Positions 1 to 7,630 of a stretch of 64,000 bases of DNA are shown here, one piece after another. This DNA is from Salinicola corii (GTDB lineage Bacteria > Pseudomonadota > Gammaproteobacteria > Pseudomonadales > Halomonadaceae): the NCBI RefSeq assembly GCF_008298015.1, contig NZ_VTPX01000012.1, positions 1-64,000 on the forward strand. The letters are read 5' to 3'. The notes under the pieces were generated by a model that worked only from the letters and a program-made list of their open reading frames with translations, was not told the origin of the DNA and did no database searches. The translations under genes and the position numbers were made by a program. Numbering within the stretch: position 1 is the stretch's first letter; the number at the start of each line of letters is the position of its first letter.

Positions 1-67
1 CTTCGTCCTTGAATTCCGGGGAGTATCGGTTGCGGGTCTTCTTCATCGAAGCGACTTGCCTTGTCAT
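1..67 (-). CDS. IS3-family transposase OrfA, N-terminal fragment (cut by window edge)
   Basis: The visible 22 codons read MTRQVASMKKTRNRYSPEFK followed by DE. This resembles the start of IS3 OrfA (InsE), which I recall as MTKTVSTSKKPRKQHSPEFR. OrfA is the helix-turn-helix subunit that recognises the element ends and is normally fused to the OrfB catalytic domain by a programmed -1 frameshift. The ATG at 67 follows GAGG at about 6 nt, and an in-frame ATG at 46 is an alternative start. The rest of the gene lies left of the window, so whether it is intact is unknown. Confidence 0.75.
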   Translation of the reverse strand, partial: MTRQVASMKKTRNRYSPEFKDE

Positions 68-127
68 GGGTAACCTCGTATCAGTGTACTGTCTTAACGA
101 GGTGTCCACTGTCGGTGGGCAAGATCA
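1..127 (-). mobile_element. IS3-family insertion sequence, left end (partial)
   Basis: On the minus strand the sequence from 127 downwards begins TGATCTTGCCCACCGACAGT and continues GGACAC. I recall the left inverted repeat of IS3 as starting TGATCTTACCC and reaching GTGGACAC, so the match is close. About 60 bp inside the terminus an ATG opens a reading frame resembling IS3 OrfA. The element therefore runs leftwards out of the window and only its left 127 bp are visible. The three bases after the terminus (CTC, 128-130) would be the target duplication if insertion was standard. Its right end and completeness cannot be judged. Confidence 0.8.
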
Positions 128-380
128 CTCGTCTTGGCAAGTCGTTAAGTTGTTTCTACTGTAATATTAAAATTCAAGCTCCATACGAACGTTTGGGTTT
201 GGGTATCGAAAACTCAACGGCATTGCTGCCAAGACGTAACTTCGACGCTTCACCTTTCAGTCAGCAGGACCCGAATTCCGGGGCGGCCGCCAGATTGTCG
301 AAAATTTTGCTGGACAGCGGTTCCCATACTGCAGGGTGATGTGAATAATTGCAGCCAATATTGTTCGACTAAAGTGGGAG

Positions 381-1580
381 ATGTCCGTGGCTGATGCTCA
401 CCCGACCGGCGCTACCAAGCCCTCCCGACGGTATGCGTTGTTGATAGAGGTGGCGCTCGCCGTAGGAGGGTTTGCCATTGGCGTTGGTGAGTTCACCATC
501 ATGGGACTGATGCCGAACGTGGCCGAGGCGTTGAGCATCTCGGAGCCGCAGGTGGGTAACGTCATCAGCGCCTATGCCTTGGGTGTCGTCGTGGGCGCGC
601 CATTAATTGCCGTCATGGGGGCCCACTTCTACCGACGCCATCTTCTGCTGATGTTGATGGCTTTCTTCGCTCTGGGCAATATCGCCAGCGCCTTGGCGCC
701 CAACTATCACACATTAATGATCTTCCGATTCATCTCCGGACTACCGCATGGTGCCTACTTTGGCGTCGCCTCTCTGGTCGCGGCGTCGCTCGTTCCCCCG
801 CACAAGCGCGCGCAGGCGGTGAGCCGGGTCATGTCCGGCCTGACCATCGCCATGCTGGCAGGCAACCCGCTCGCCACGTGGCTGAGTCAGATGATGAGTT
901 GGCGCCTGGCCTTTGCACTGGTTGGGGGCATTGCCATCTTGACGGTCATACTGGTGTTCATCTATCTGCCGTTGAACCGACAGGAGAAGCGCAATAGCCC
1001 TGCGCAGGAACTGACGGCACTCAAGCGCTCGCAAGTCTGGCTGACGCTGGGTATCGGCGCCATCGGCTTCGCCGGCATGTTCTGCGTCTTCAGCTATCTG
1101 GCACCGGTCCTTGTCAACGTGACGCAGGTATCGCCGTACTGGATTCCCGTGGCCCAGGCGGCGTTTGGCGCCGGCGCCATCGTCGGCAATATCGTGGGCG
1201 GAAAATTATACGATCGCATGCAGCTCAAGGGGGTCGGCTGGTTGCTGGTCTGGTGCATCACTATCCTGCTGCTCTTTCCGCTGGCTGCGCAGTCGTTATG
1301 GTCGATACTACTGATCTGTGTGGCGATCGGTACCATGGTATCGCTTTCCCCGGCACTGCAGACACGCCTGATGGATGTGGCGGCGGATGCCCAGACGCTG
1401 GCCGCCGCTTCGAACCACGCTGCCTTCAACGTGGCCAATGCGCTGGGGCCATGGCTCGGCGGCATGGCCATCGGCGCAGGACTGGGGTGGACCGCGACTG
1501 GCTATGTGGGGGCGGCGGCGGCAGCAGGGGGGCTGGTCGTATTCTTCTTCGCCTATCGGCAGCAGCGCCGGTACGGTTGA
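381..1580 (+). CDS. MFS transporter, DHA1 (AraJ/YdhP-like) efflux permease
   Basis: A 399-residue hydrophobic protein with about 12 predicted membrane segments, the usual size for a major facilitator. The N-terminal stretch GVGEFTIMGLMPNVAE in helix 1 and the loop after helix 2 resemble the AraJ/YdhP/arabinose-efflux branch of the drug:H+ antiporter-1 family, so proton-driven export of a small molecule across the inner membrane is likely. The substrate cannot be read from sequence. The purine-rich GGGAG at 376-380 directly abuts ATG 381, whereas GTG 387 sits 6 nt after it and is a plausible true start. A CAATATTG palindrome at 356-363 lies just upstream. The 128-380 stretch between the IS end and this gene is AT-rich and holds no credible gene. 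Confidence 0.82.
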   Translation: MSVADAHPTGATKPSRRYALLIEVALAVGGFAIGVGEFTIMGLMPNVAEALSISEPQVGNVISAYALGVVVGAPLIAVMGAHFYRRHLLLMLMAFFALGNIASALAPNYHTLMIFRFISGLPHGAYFGVASLVAASLVPPHKRAQAVSRVMSGLTIAMLAGNPLATWLSQMMSWRLAFALVGGIAILTVILVFIYLPLNRQEKRNSPAQELTALKRSQVWLTLGIGAIGFAGMFCVFSYLAPVLVNVTQVSPYWIPVAQAAFGAGAIVGNIVGGKLYDRMQLKGVGWLLVWCITILLLFPLAAQSLWSILLICVAIGTMVSLSPALQTRLMDVAADAQTLAAASNHAAFNVANALGPWLGGMAIGAGLGWTATGYVGAAAAAGGLVVFFFAYRQQRRYG

Positions 1581-1678
1581 GTCAGGCGAATCGAGTCGAA
1601 TCTATAGGTCGTTGGATGGAGGCTTGGCCCACCTAGGCTAGGCCTCCACAACAGGTCCATCAAGAGCGGGTGCGAGAG

Positions 1679-1879
1679 TCAAATGGTCTCGACGGCAGTG
1701 GTCGCGGAGGCGGGGACGGCGACGTACGCGTCCTCGCTGGGGCAACGCTCGCACTTGATGCTGACCGCCATCCGTTCTTCAGCGTCAGAGGTGGCCAGCG
1801 TCAGTGGTTGCTCATGGCCACATGCGCGACAGCATGCCATCAATGAACTCTCGGATTGCTTCACCGTAAACATTTCCAT
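1679..1879 (-). CDS. Small zinc-ribbon protein, unknown function
   Basis: The protein is 66 residues with two cysteine clusters, CCRACG and CERCP, spaced as in a zinc ribbon; the rest is acidic and unremarkable. I do not recognise a named family. The start ATG at 1879 is chosen because AAGGAGA lies about 6 nt upstream; the longer reading frame to 1951 has no such site. A TATAGT hexamer within the palindrome GACTATAGTC at 1952-1961 could be a -10 element. Its minus-strand neighbour is the XRE regulator at 2089-2697, whose end lies about 210 bp upstream, so they need not be co-transcribed. Confidence 0.6.
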   Translation of the reverse strand: MEMFTVKQSESSLMACCRACGHEQPLTLATSDAEERMAVSIKCERCPSEDAYVAVPASATTAVETI

Positions 1880-2088
1880 TGGGTTCTCCTTCACCGTGAT
1901 GTCTGGTCCGTACTCGCCTTTGCACCGATGTCGCATGGGGCAGAGGCGCACGACTATAGTCTGGTGCCAACTGTATAGCCGAGCGCCGGAAATGCAAGGT
2001 CGGCTCCTTCGCCGTGCCTGAGAAGGTGTTCACAAGAGGTCATCGCTCGCCGACTTTTCTTACATAGCCTAGCCGTGAAGGCCGACTG

Positions 2089-2697
2089 TCATTGCCGGCT
2101 CCAGCGTGCCCTGACATAGCCGACGATGCGGAAAGGCGGATGACGCACGCTCTCCACGGTCACGCCGTGAAGCTGCTCTCCGCTGACGCGCATTCTGCCG
2201 GAGGCCAGGTGCTCGAGATACTGAATCTGCAGGATCCCTTCCCGTTCGAGCAGATAGAGACCATCCTGCTGAAACTTGTCGCACGCTACGATTGCGGCCA
2301 AGTCGCCCTCGAACAGGAAATCGAACGATTCGTTTTCCGCTGGCGTCACCAGATGGCAGTCCTGGGTCAGCATCTGTAGCGTGGATATCGCGCCCGGTTC
2401 CGTTCCCTGTTGCTCCCAGGGAGCCGCCAAGCGCGCGTGGAGGCTCATCACGGCTCCACTCGACGTCTGAGAGCCGACAGCCATCGCGCTGAGAGAGTCA
2501 TCATCGAGAAGCTGTTTGATCGAACAGTTCAACGCCGATGTGAGCGCCACGAGACGCTCATGGCCGATCTGCTTGATGGTGCCTGACTCCCAATAGGAAA
2601 TCGTGACGTCAGAGACGCCCACTCGTCTCGCCAGTGCGGCCTTGCTCATGCCTGCCTGGAGGCGGAGTTGTTTGATTCGTGGTCCTAACCCGTCCAT
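2089..2697 (-). CDS. XRE-family regulator with S24/LexA-like C-terminal domain
   Basis: About 202 residues from the ATG at 2697. Residues 4-60 form a helix-turn-helix of the Cro/C1 (XRE) type, with MSKAALARRVGVSDVTISYW covering the recognition helices. The C-terminal part (FLFEGDLAAIVACDKFQQDG and the following strands) resembles the beta fold of S24 peptidase/LexA repressors, but I see no Ser-Met followed by a catalytic Lys, so self-cleavage is unlikely. It probably binds DNA and senses a ligand or protein through this domain. A GTG at 2739 would add 14 residues; neither start has a strong ribosome site. Phage C2-type repressors are related, but no phage genes adjoin it. Confidence 0.7.
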   Translation of the reverse strand: MDGLGPRIKQLRLQAGMSKAALARRVGVSDVTISYWESGTIKQIGHERLVALTSALNCSIKQLLDDDSLSAMAVGSQTSSGAVMSLHARLAAPWEQQGTEPGAISTLQMLTQDCHLVTPAENESFDFLFEGDLAAIVACDKFQQDGLYLLEREGILQIQYLEHLASGRMRVSGEQLHGVTVESVRHPPFRIVGYVRARWSRQ

Positions 2698-2984
2698 CCA
2701 TGAATCTCGCCTGCGTATTGGTGCTGTGAGGATATCCACTCATTGCCGAAGTATGTTTCGGGTTATGAACTCGTCGCCGCGTTGCTCTCGGTTTTTCCGA
2801 CCAAAGCGTTGGGCCAGCGACGAGAATCGTCAAGGTGCAAATTCAACGCATTGGCGTGTCCCGGTCTACCGGCGATGGTCCCTCGGAGAATCGCTCCCAA
2901 CGTCCTGAATGGACAGCAAGCGCTGCAGCCACCCTTCGGGAAGGCGTACAATCACGTGGCTCGTTCATCAACGGAATGGAATTC

Positions 2985-4463
2985 ATGACGGTACGCACGC
3001 GCATTGCGCCTTCGCCCACTGGCGACCCGCACGTCGGGACGGCCTACATCGCACTCTTCAATCTCTGCTTCGCTCGCTTGCATGGCGGGCAGTTCGTTTT
3101 GCGAATCGAGGATACCGATCGTCAGCGCTCCACTGCCGAGTCGGAGAACATGATTCTCGACTCCCTGCGCTGGCTGGGCCTGGAGTGGGACGAAGGGCCG
3201 GATATCGGTGGCCCTCATGGCCCTTATCGACAGAGTGAGCGCGGTGCCATCTATGCTCGGCATGCCGAACGGCTGCTCGAGAGCGGGCACGCTTTCAAGT
3301 GTTATCGCACCAGCGAAGAGCTGGACGCACTCCGTGAAGAGCGAAAGGCGGCAGGGCTGCATCTTGCGTTGAAACCTCAGGATCTGGCGCTGGATCCGGA
3401 AGAGCAGCGTCAACGGGAGGCGGAAGGTTATCCCTACGTCATCCGAATGCAGGTGCCTTCCGAAGGTGTCTGTATCGTCCAAGACATGCTTCGCGGGCAG
3501 ATAGAAGTCGATTGGGCGCAAGTCGATGCGCAGATCCTGATGAAGTCGGACGGTATGCCGACCTATCACCTGGCCAACGTGGTCGACGACCATTTGATGG
3601 GGATCACTCATGTCCTCAGAGGCGAGGAGTGGATCAACTCCGCGCCCAAGCATCAATTGCTGTACGAGTATTTCGGCTGGTCGATGCCGGAACTCTGCCA
3701 CATGCCGCTGCTGCGCAACCCGGACAAGTCGAAGTTATCCAAGCGCAAGAACCCGACGTCGATCAACTACTACCGCCGAATGGGGTTTCTACCGCAGGCT
3801 GTCACCAACTATCTCGGACGGATGGGGTGGTCGATGCCGGATGACCGCGAGAAATTCAGCCTCGACGAGATGATGGCTCACTTCGACCTGCAGCGGGTCT
3901 CGTTGGGTGGTCCGGTTTTCGATCTCGACAAGCTGAGCTGGCTCAACGGCGTCTATATTCGAGAAGATCTGGATGACGCGGCGCTGCTGCAAGCACTGCG
4001 CGAGTGGGCGTTCAACGAGGCGTACGTCGGGCAGATCCTGCCGCAGATTCGCCCGAGAATCACCACGCTCTCCGATGCGATGCCGCTGGCCGGCCATTTC
4101 TTTGCCGGCCTGCCCGAGGTCAGCGAAAAGAGCTTCGATGACGTCAATCTCGAACGCGAGACGCTAGTGGCGCTGCTGCAGTTTCTGGTATGGCGGTTGG
4201 AGGCCATCGCGCGGTGGGAGAAAGACGAACTGCTGGACCAGGTCAAGCTGCTCGCGGGGCACTTCGAACTGAAGATGAAAGCTTTCCTGGCTCCCGTGTT
4301 CATTGCGGTAACGGGCAGCAGCCATTCGACGTCGGTGCTCGATGCGATGACGATTCTGGGCTCGGATGTGACGCGGGCTCGCCTTCGACAGGCGATCGAG
4401 GTGCTCGGCGGTGTTTCCAAGAAACAGGCCAAGCGTCTGGAGAAGCAGTATCGAGAGCTGTAA
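2985..4463 (+). CDS. gltX: Glutamyl-tRNA synthetase
   Basis: Cytoplasmic class I aminoacyl-tRNA synthetase that charges tRNA-Glu with glutamate. From the ATG at 2985 it is 492 residues, the normal bacterial GltX length. The HIGH-type motif is [12 protein letters not shown] (residues 9-20) and the KMSKS-type motif is KLSKRK near residue 249. The C-terminal half is the alpha-helical anticodon-binding domain. ATG 2976 is an in-frame alternative adding MEF. A TACAAT -10-like hexamer at 2947-2952 could serve transcription about 30 nt before the start. Its cognate tRNA-Glu is encoded just downstream. Confidence 0.96.
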   Translation: MTVRTRIAPSPTGDPHVGTAYIALFNLCFARLHGGQFVLRIEDTDRQRSTAESENMILDSLRWLGLEWDEGPDIGGPHGPYRQSERGAIYARHAERLLESGHAFKCYRTSEELDALREERKAAGLHLALKPQDLALDPEEQRQREAEGYPYVIRMQVPSEGVCIVQDMLRGQIEVDWAQVDAQILMKSDGMPTYHLANVVDDHLMGITHVLRGEEWINSAPKHQLLYEYFGWSMPELCHMPLLRNPDKSKLSKRKNPTSINYYRRMGFLPQAVTNYLGRMGWSMPDDREKFSLDEMMAHFDLQRVSLGGPVFDLDKLSWLNGVYIREDLDDAALLQALREWAFNEAYVGQILPQIRPRITTLSDAMPLAGHFFAGLPEVSEKSFDDVNLERETLVALLQFLVWRLEAIARWEKDELLDQVKLLAGHFELKMKAFLAPVFIAVTGSSHSTSVLDAMTILGSDVTRARLRQAIEVLGGVSKKQAKRLEKQYREL

Positions 4464-4514
4464 CTCGATATGAGTTTCGCCCAGGTGTCGGCTCGAATTT
4501 TTCTGTGTAAAGCG

Positions 4515-4543
4515 TTGACTTATCAGTGGGATGGCCGTATATT
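4515..4543 (+). promoter_or_regulatory. Sigma-70 promoter of the tRNA-Ala/tRNA-Glu unit
   Basis: TTGACT at 4515-4520, a 17-nt spacer and TATATT at 4538-4543, followed by a CG-rich discriminator (TCGCCCC) typical of promoters under stringent control. Initiation near 4550 would give about 12 nt of leader before the tRNA-Ala 5' end. Read-through from gltX is also possible. Confidence 0.75.
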
Positions 4544-4561
4544 TCGCCCCGTTCTTGGAAC

Positions 4562-4637
4562 GGGGCCTTAGCTCAGCTGGGAGAGCGCAACACTGGCAGT
4601 GTTGAGGTCAGCGGTTCGATCCCGCTAGGCTCCACCA
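4562..4637 (+). tRNA. tRNA-Ala (anticodon GGC)
   Basis: A 76-nt cloverleaf. The acceptor stem GGGGCCT pairs with AGGCTCC (one G-U). The D stem is GCTC/GAGC, the anticodon stem CAACA/TGTTG holds the loop CTGGCAG with GGC at positions 34-36, and the T arm contains GTTCGAT. The terminal CCA at 4635-4637 is genome-encoded. It reads GCC/GCU alanine codons. Confidence 0.96.
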
Positions 4638-4666
4638 CAAGAACCGGCTTTCGAGTCATTTTCAGC

Positions 4667-4742
4667 GTCCCATTCGTCTAGTGGTCCAGGACACCGCCCT
4701 TTCACGGCGGTAACAGGGGTTCGAACCCCCTATGGGACGCCA
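4667..4742 (+). tRNA. tRNA-Glu (anticodon TTC)
   Basis: A 76-nt cloverleaf. The acceptor stem GTCCCAT pairs with ATGGGAC, the anticodon stem CCGCC/GGCGG holds the loop CTTTCAC giving TTC, the T loop is TTCGAAC, and CCA is encoded at 4740-4742. It lies 29 nt after tRNA-Ala, so both are probably processed from one transcript. It is the substrate of the adjacent gltX product and also serves glutamate-dependent tetrapyrrole synthesis. Confidence 0.96.
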
Positions 4743-5064
4743 CTTCTCCCTCGCTTTTCTCCTTCCGATATCCAGCTTCGTCGATTTTTTCGGCTGTTGA
4801 TAACTGTTCGGCATCCATCCTTTCTGACTTGACATCGTCTGGCTTTTCCACTGCGTGGGTTTGCCGCTTTTCTTGGTGCCGCTAACTTACTGAAAATAGG
4901 TGAATGAAATTTTTATCTAGTTAAATCAATTGGTTAGAAGTGGTTAAAGATTAATCAATCTGTTGTCGGCGCGCTTCTGGAGGCGGTTTGGTGACATTAT
5001 CGAGGGGTTTTGAACAGGCTTATCCACAGGAAGTGTGGAAATCTCCGTGGTGCCGCAGGCCAGG
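4743..5064. other. Intergenic region with AT-rich island and DnaA box
   Basis: No convincing gene. The first part has T-rich runs (GCTTTTCTCC, GATTTTTTCGG) that may end the tRNA transcript without an obvious hairpin. From about 4885 to 4965 the sequence becomes markedly AT-rich, with GATTAATC-type palindromes and repeated ATCAAT words. A perfect DnaA box, TTATCCACA, lies at 5020-5028. These features resemble parts of an origin or a DnaA titration site, but only one perfect box is present and the gene context is not that of a usual oriC. Confidence 0.5.
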
Positions 5065-5096
5065 CGTAGAAAAGCCGCCGGCGCGGTGCCGGCGGC
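5065..5096 (-). terminator. Rho-independent terminator of gltA
   Basis: On the minus strand GCCGCCGGC, a 5-nt loop and GCCGGCGGC (5096 down to 5074) are followed by TTTT. It lies 31 nt beyond the gltA stop codon. Confidence 0.88.
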
Positions 5097-5126
5097 TTCG
5101 TGGTTGGCTTCCTGCAAGCTGTTGGA

Positions 5127-6413
5127 CTACTTGTTCGGGTAATCGCGCTTGTCGTAGCCGGTATAAAGCTGGCGAGGGCGGCTGATCCGATAGCCGTTGG
5201 TGATCATCTCGTTCCAGTGGGAAATCCAGCCGACGGTTCGTGCCATCGCGAAGATGACGGTGAACATGTTGGTCGGAATGCCGATGGCCTTGAGGATGAT
5301 CCCGGAGTAGAAATCGACGTTGGGATATAGCTTGCGCTCGATGAAATACTCATCCTCCAGCGCTATCTGCTCCAGTCGCTTGGCGATCTGCAGTTGTGCG
5401 TCGTCGCCGACTCCCAGCTCTCCCAGAACCTCGTCGCAGGTCTCCTTCATCACCTTGGCGCGCGGATCGAAGTTGCGGTAAACCCTATGCCCGAACCCCA
5501 TCAGCTTGAACGGGTCGTCCTTGTCCTTGGCCTTGTCGATGAAGCGCTGGATATTCTCTTCCGAATCGTCGCCGATCTCGTCCAGCATCGCCAGTACCGC
5601 TTCGTTGGCGCCACCGTGTGCAGGCCCCCAGAGCGCGGCGATGCCGGCGCTGATGCAGGCGAAGGGGTTGGCACCGGTGGAGCCGGCCAGGCGCACGGTG
5701 GAGGTCGAAGCGTTCTGCTCGTGATCGGCATGCAGCATGAAGATTCGATCCATCGCCTTGGCGATGACCGGGTTGACCTCGTAGTTCTCGCAGGGATTGC
5801 CGAACATCATGTGCAGGAAGTTTTCGGAGTAGTTGAGGTCGTTGCGCGGATACATGAACGGCTGGCCGATGTTGTACTTGTGACACATCGCCGCCAGCGT
5901 CGGCATTTTGGCGATCAGGCGAATGGCGCTGACGTGGCGTTGATCGGCCTGAGTGATGTCGAGATTGTCATGATAGAAGGCGGCCAGACCACCGACGACG
6001 CCGCAGAGGACGGCCATGGGGTGTGCGTCACGACGAAACCCCTTGTAGAAGTTGACGATCTGCTCGTGAACCATGGTGTGACGACCGATGGTGCCACTGA
6101 ACTTCTCGTACTCCTCGGGGGAGGGAAGTTCGCCGAACATCAGCAGATAGCACAGCTCTACATAGTTGGAGTTCTCGGCTAGCTGCTCGATCGGGTAGCC
6201 GCGGTGGAGCAGCGTACCGGCGGCGCCATCGATGTAGGTAATGCCGGATTCGCACGAAGCGGTAGCGACGAAGCCAGGATCGTAGGTGAACAGGCCTTTT
6301 GCGGTCAGGCTGCGGACGTCGATGACATCGGGGCCGACGGTGCCGGGGTAGACCGGCAACTCGATGGTGTTGTCGACACCATCGACCGATAGTTTCGCTT
6401 TTCTGTCAGCCAT
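5127..6413 (-). CDS. gltA: Citrate synthase, type II
   Basis: Condenses acetyl-CoA and oxaloacetate to citrate, the entry step of the TCA cycle. From ATG 6413 it is 428 residues, matching the hexameric gammaproteobacterial enzyme. The start is set by AAAGGAGG 5 nt upstream. Catalytic regions are [10 protein letters not shown] (near residue 229), [14 protein letters not shown] (near 304) and NVDFYSG (near 364), supplying the two histidines and the aspartate of the family. Type II enzymes are usually inhibited by NADH. It is divergent from the sdh operon, as in E. coli and Pseudomonas, with its own promoter at 6481-6508 and a terminator directly after it. Confidence 0.96.
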   Translation of the reverse strand: MADRKAKLSVDGVDNTIELPVYPGTVGPDVIDVRSLTAKGLFTYDPGFVATASCESGITYIDGAAGTLLHRGYPIEQLAENSNYVELCYLLMFGELPSPEEYEKFSGTIGRHTMVHEQIVNFYKGFRRDAHPMAVLCGVVGGLAAFYHDNLDITQADQRHVSAIRLIAKMPTLAAMCHKYNIGQPFMYPRNDLNYSENFLHMMFGNPCENYEVNPVIAKAMDRIFMLHADHEQNASTSTVRLAGSTGANPFACISAGIAALWGPAHGGANEAVLAMLDEIGDDSEENIQRFIDKAKDKDDPFKLMGFGHRVYRNFDPRAKVMKETCDEVLGELGVGDDAQLQIAKRLEQIALEDEYFIERKLYPNVDFYSGIILKAIGIPTNMFTVIFAMARTVGWISHWNEMITNGYRISRPRQLYTGYDKRDYPNK

Positions 6414-6480
6414 GTTGGCCTCCTTTATCGTGACATAAGTCTTTGTCTTTACTGCCGTGCGGGCGAAAAATAGTTTGCCC

Positions 6481-6508
6481 ACTATAGATTTCCGCGGGGG
6501 ATTGTCAA
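6481..6508 (-). promoter_or_regulatory. Sigma-70 promoter of gltA
   Basis: On the minus strand TTGACA (6508-6503), a 16-nt spacer and TATAGT (6486-6481). Expected initiation near 6474 leaves a 5' leader of about 60 nt before the gltA ribosome site. Confidence 0.8.
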
Positions 6509-6744
6509 TTCACCTAGGTCGCCTTGACACCGTGGTTGCGGCGTTTGTCCCGGGTTTTAGAGAGGCGGCAGAGTGCCGGTGGCATGGAATGGTCCGTGGG
6601 CTTTCGGACCGAGTCGACATCATACCTATCGAGTGGGGTGGGCCGACAGCGACAAAAGAAATTTCATTCGACTGTCGACAACCCGCACGCTGGCGTCGGT
6701 GGGGCCGGTCGGGCATTTTCCCTGCCAATGGCATGTGTGGTGAT

Positions 6745-6773
6745 TTGTCATACCGTTACCCAAACCCTATAAT
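6745..6773 (+). promoter_or_regulatory. Sigma-70 promoter of the sdh operon
   Basis: TTGTCA at 6745-6750, a 17-nt spacer and a perfect TATAAT at 6768-6773. Initiation near 6780 would give a leader of about 130 nt upstream of the sdhC GTG. Confidence 0.85.
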
Positions 6774-6908
6774 CTGCAACCGCACGATATGGCATCGTCA
6801 GCCGGTTTGGGCCGCATCGGAACTGCACTTGCGACCGTGATCCAGCTTCTAAAAACCACCGCCCTGAACGGGCACGACCCGTTTGGGTTAAGAGAGTGTT
6901 TAAGAGCC

Positions 6909-7286
6909 GTGAATAGTAAACGTCCAGTAAACCTCGACCTGTCAACCATCCACTTTCCACTTCCCGCACTCACCTCTATCGCACATCGCATCACAGGCGT
7001 CATCCTTTTCGTCGGGCTGATTTTCGGCTTCTGGGCGCTGGATGCTTCGTTGTCTTCTCCCGAGGGGTTCGAATCGGTGCGTGATGCGCTGGCGCACAAC
7101 GTGCTGGTGAAGCTGATTGCCTGGGGCCTGCTGTCGGCGCTCGGCTTCCACTTCGTTGCGGGGATCAAGCACCTGCTGATGGATACCGGCTATGGTGTCG
7201 ATCTCGAGGGTGGCAATCGCAAGGCGCAGATCACGGTCGTGATCAGTGCCGTACTGGTGGTTCTGGCAGGAGTCTGGGTATGGTAA
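6909..7286 (+). CDS. sdhC: Succinate dehydrogenase cytochrome b556 subunit
   Basis: Membrane anchor of complex II that, with SdhD, binds heme b and ubiquinone. The start is taken as GTG 6909, giving 125 residues and an N-terminus KRPVNLDLSTIHFPLPALTS that matches the E. coli SdhC start; longer frames upstream would include the leader. Three membrane helices are visible, and SIAHRITGVILF is the family signature region. AHNVLVKLIAWG leads to the conserved H in GFHFVAGIKHL, the heme ligand region. Its end overlaps sdhD by 7 nt, so the two are translationally coupled. Confidence 0.92.
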   Translation: MNSKRPVNLDLSTIHFPLPALTSIAHRITGVILFVGLIFGFWALDASLSSPEGFESVRDALAHNVLVKLIAWGLLSALGFHFVAGIKHLLMDTGYGVDLEGGNRKAQITVVISAVLVVLAGVWVW

Positions 7287-7627
7287 CCAATATCACGAAT
7301 CTCGGCCGCAGTGGCTTGTCCGACTGGTTGATTCAGCGTGTTTCCGCCGTGGTGCTGGCACTTTATGCGCTGTTTGTCGTGGTGTATCTGCTGTTTCATC
7401 CGAACCTGGACTATGCCACCTGGAGTGGTCTGTTCGCTCAGACCTGGATGCGCATTTTCTCCTTGCTGGCCTTCATTTCCATGGCCGCTCACGCCTGGGT
7501 CGGTCTTTGGACGGTTTCCACCGACTATCTCAAGCACACCGGTGTTCGCTTCGGCTTTCAGGCCATCGTGATTCTTGCCATCTTCGTTTTTCTGGTGTGG
7601 GGCGTTCAAGTCCTCTGGGGAGCCTGA
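7280..7627 (+). CDS. sdhD: Succinate dehydrogenase hydrophobic membrane anchor subunit
   Basis: Second membrane anchor of complex II, 115 residues with three helices. The N-terminal region LSDWLIQRVSAVVLALYALF carries the conserved arginine and serine near the quinone pocket, and SMAAHAWVGLWTVSTDYLK holds the conserved histidine and the Asp-Tyr pair found in SdhD. Its ATG lies inside the end of sdhC, and its stop is 3 nt before the sdhA start, giving a tightly packed operon. Confidence 0.92.
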   Translation: MVTNITNLGRSGLSDWLIQRVSAVVLALYALFVVVYLLFHPNLDYATWSGLFAQTWMRIFSLLAFISMAAHAWVGLWTVSTDYLKHTGVRFGFQAIVILAIFVFLVWGVQVLWGA

Positions 7628-7630
7628 TCC

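Larger units (their letters stand above)
6414..6908. other. gltA-sdhC divergent regulatory region
   Basis: Nearly 500 bp without a credible gene. It carries the gltA promoter at 6481-6508 (minus) and the sdh promoter at 6745-6773 (plus), leaving about 240 bp between the two -35 boxes for regulator binding and about 130 nt of untranslated sdhC leader. I could not identify specific operator sequences by eye. Confidence 0.7.

Noticed and set aside
11-290. GAATTCCGGGG repeated at 11-21 and 273-283, with a NotI-like GCGGCCGC beside the second copy, suggesting vector or linker sequence
   Set aside because: The first copy is inside the IS3 orfA codons for PEF, and the flanks are not vector-like. 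Coincidence is more likely, although sequencing across this point would settle it.
61-339. Open frame of 92 codons across the IS end
   Set aside because: It crosses the IS3 terminus at 127, runs antisense to the real OrfA start, and its composition and lack of a ribosome site argue against coding.
1618-1647. GGAGGC...GCCTCC inverted repeat after the MFS gene
   Set aside because: The loop is long and no T-run follows on either strand.
4562-4742. tRNA 3' ends as integration sites for a mobile island
   Set aside because: No repeat of a tRNA 3' end and no integrase gene occur downstream; conserved gltA follows.
4885-5028. The AT-rich island with a DnaA box as the chromosomal origin
   Set aside because: Only one perfect box is seen and no dnaA, dnaN, gidA or rpmH is nearby. 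It is retained only as a candidate DnaA site.
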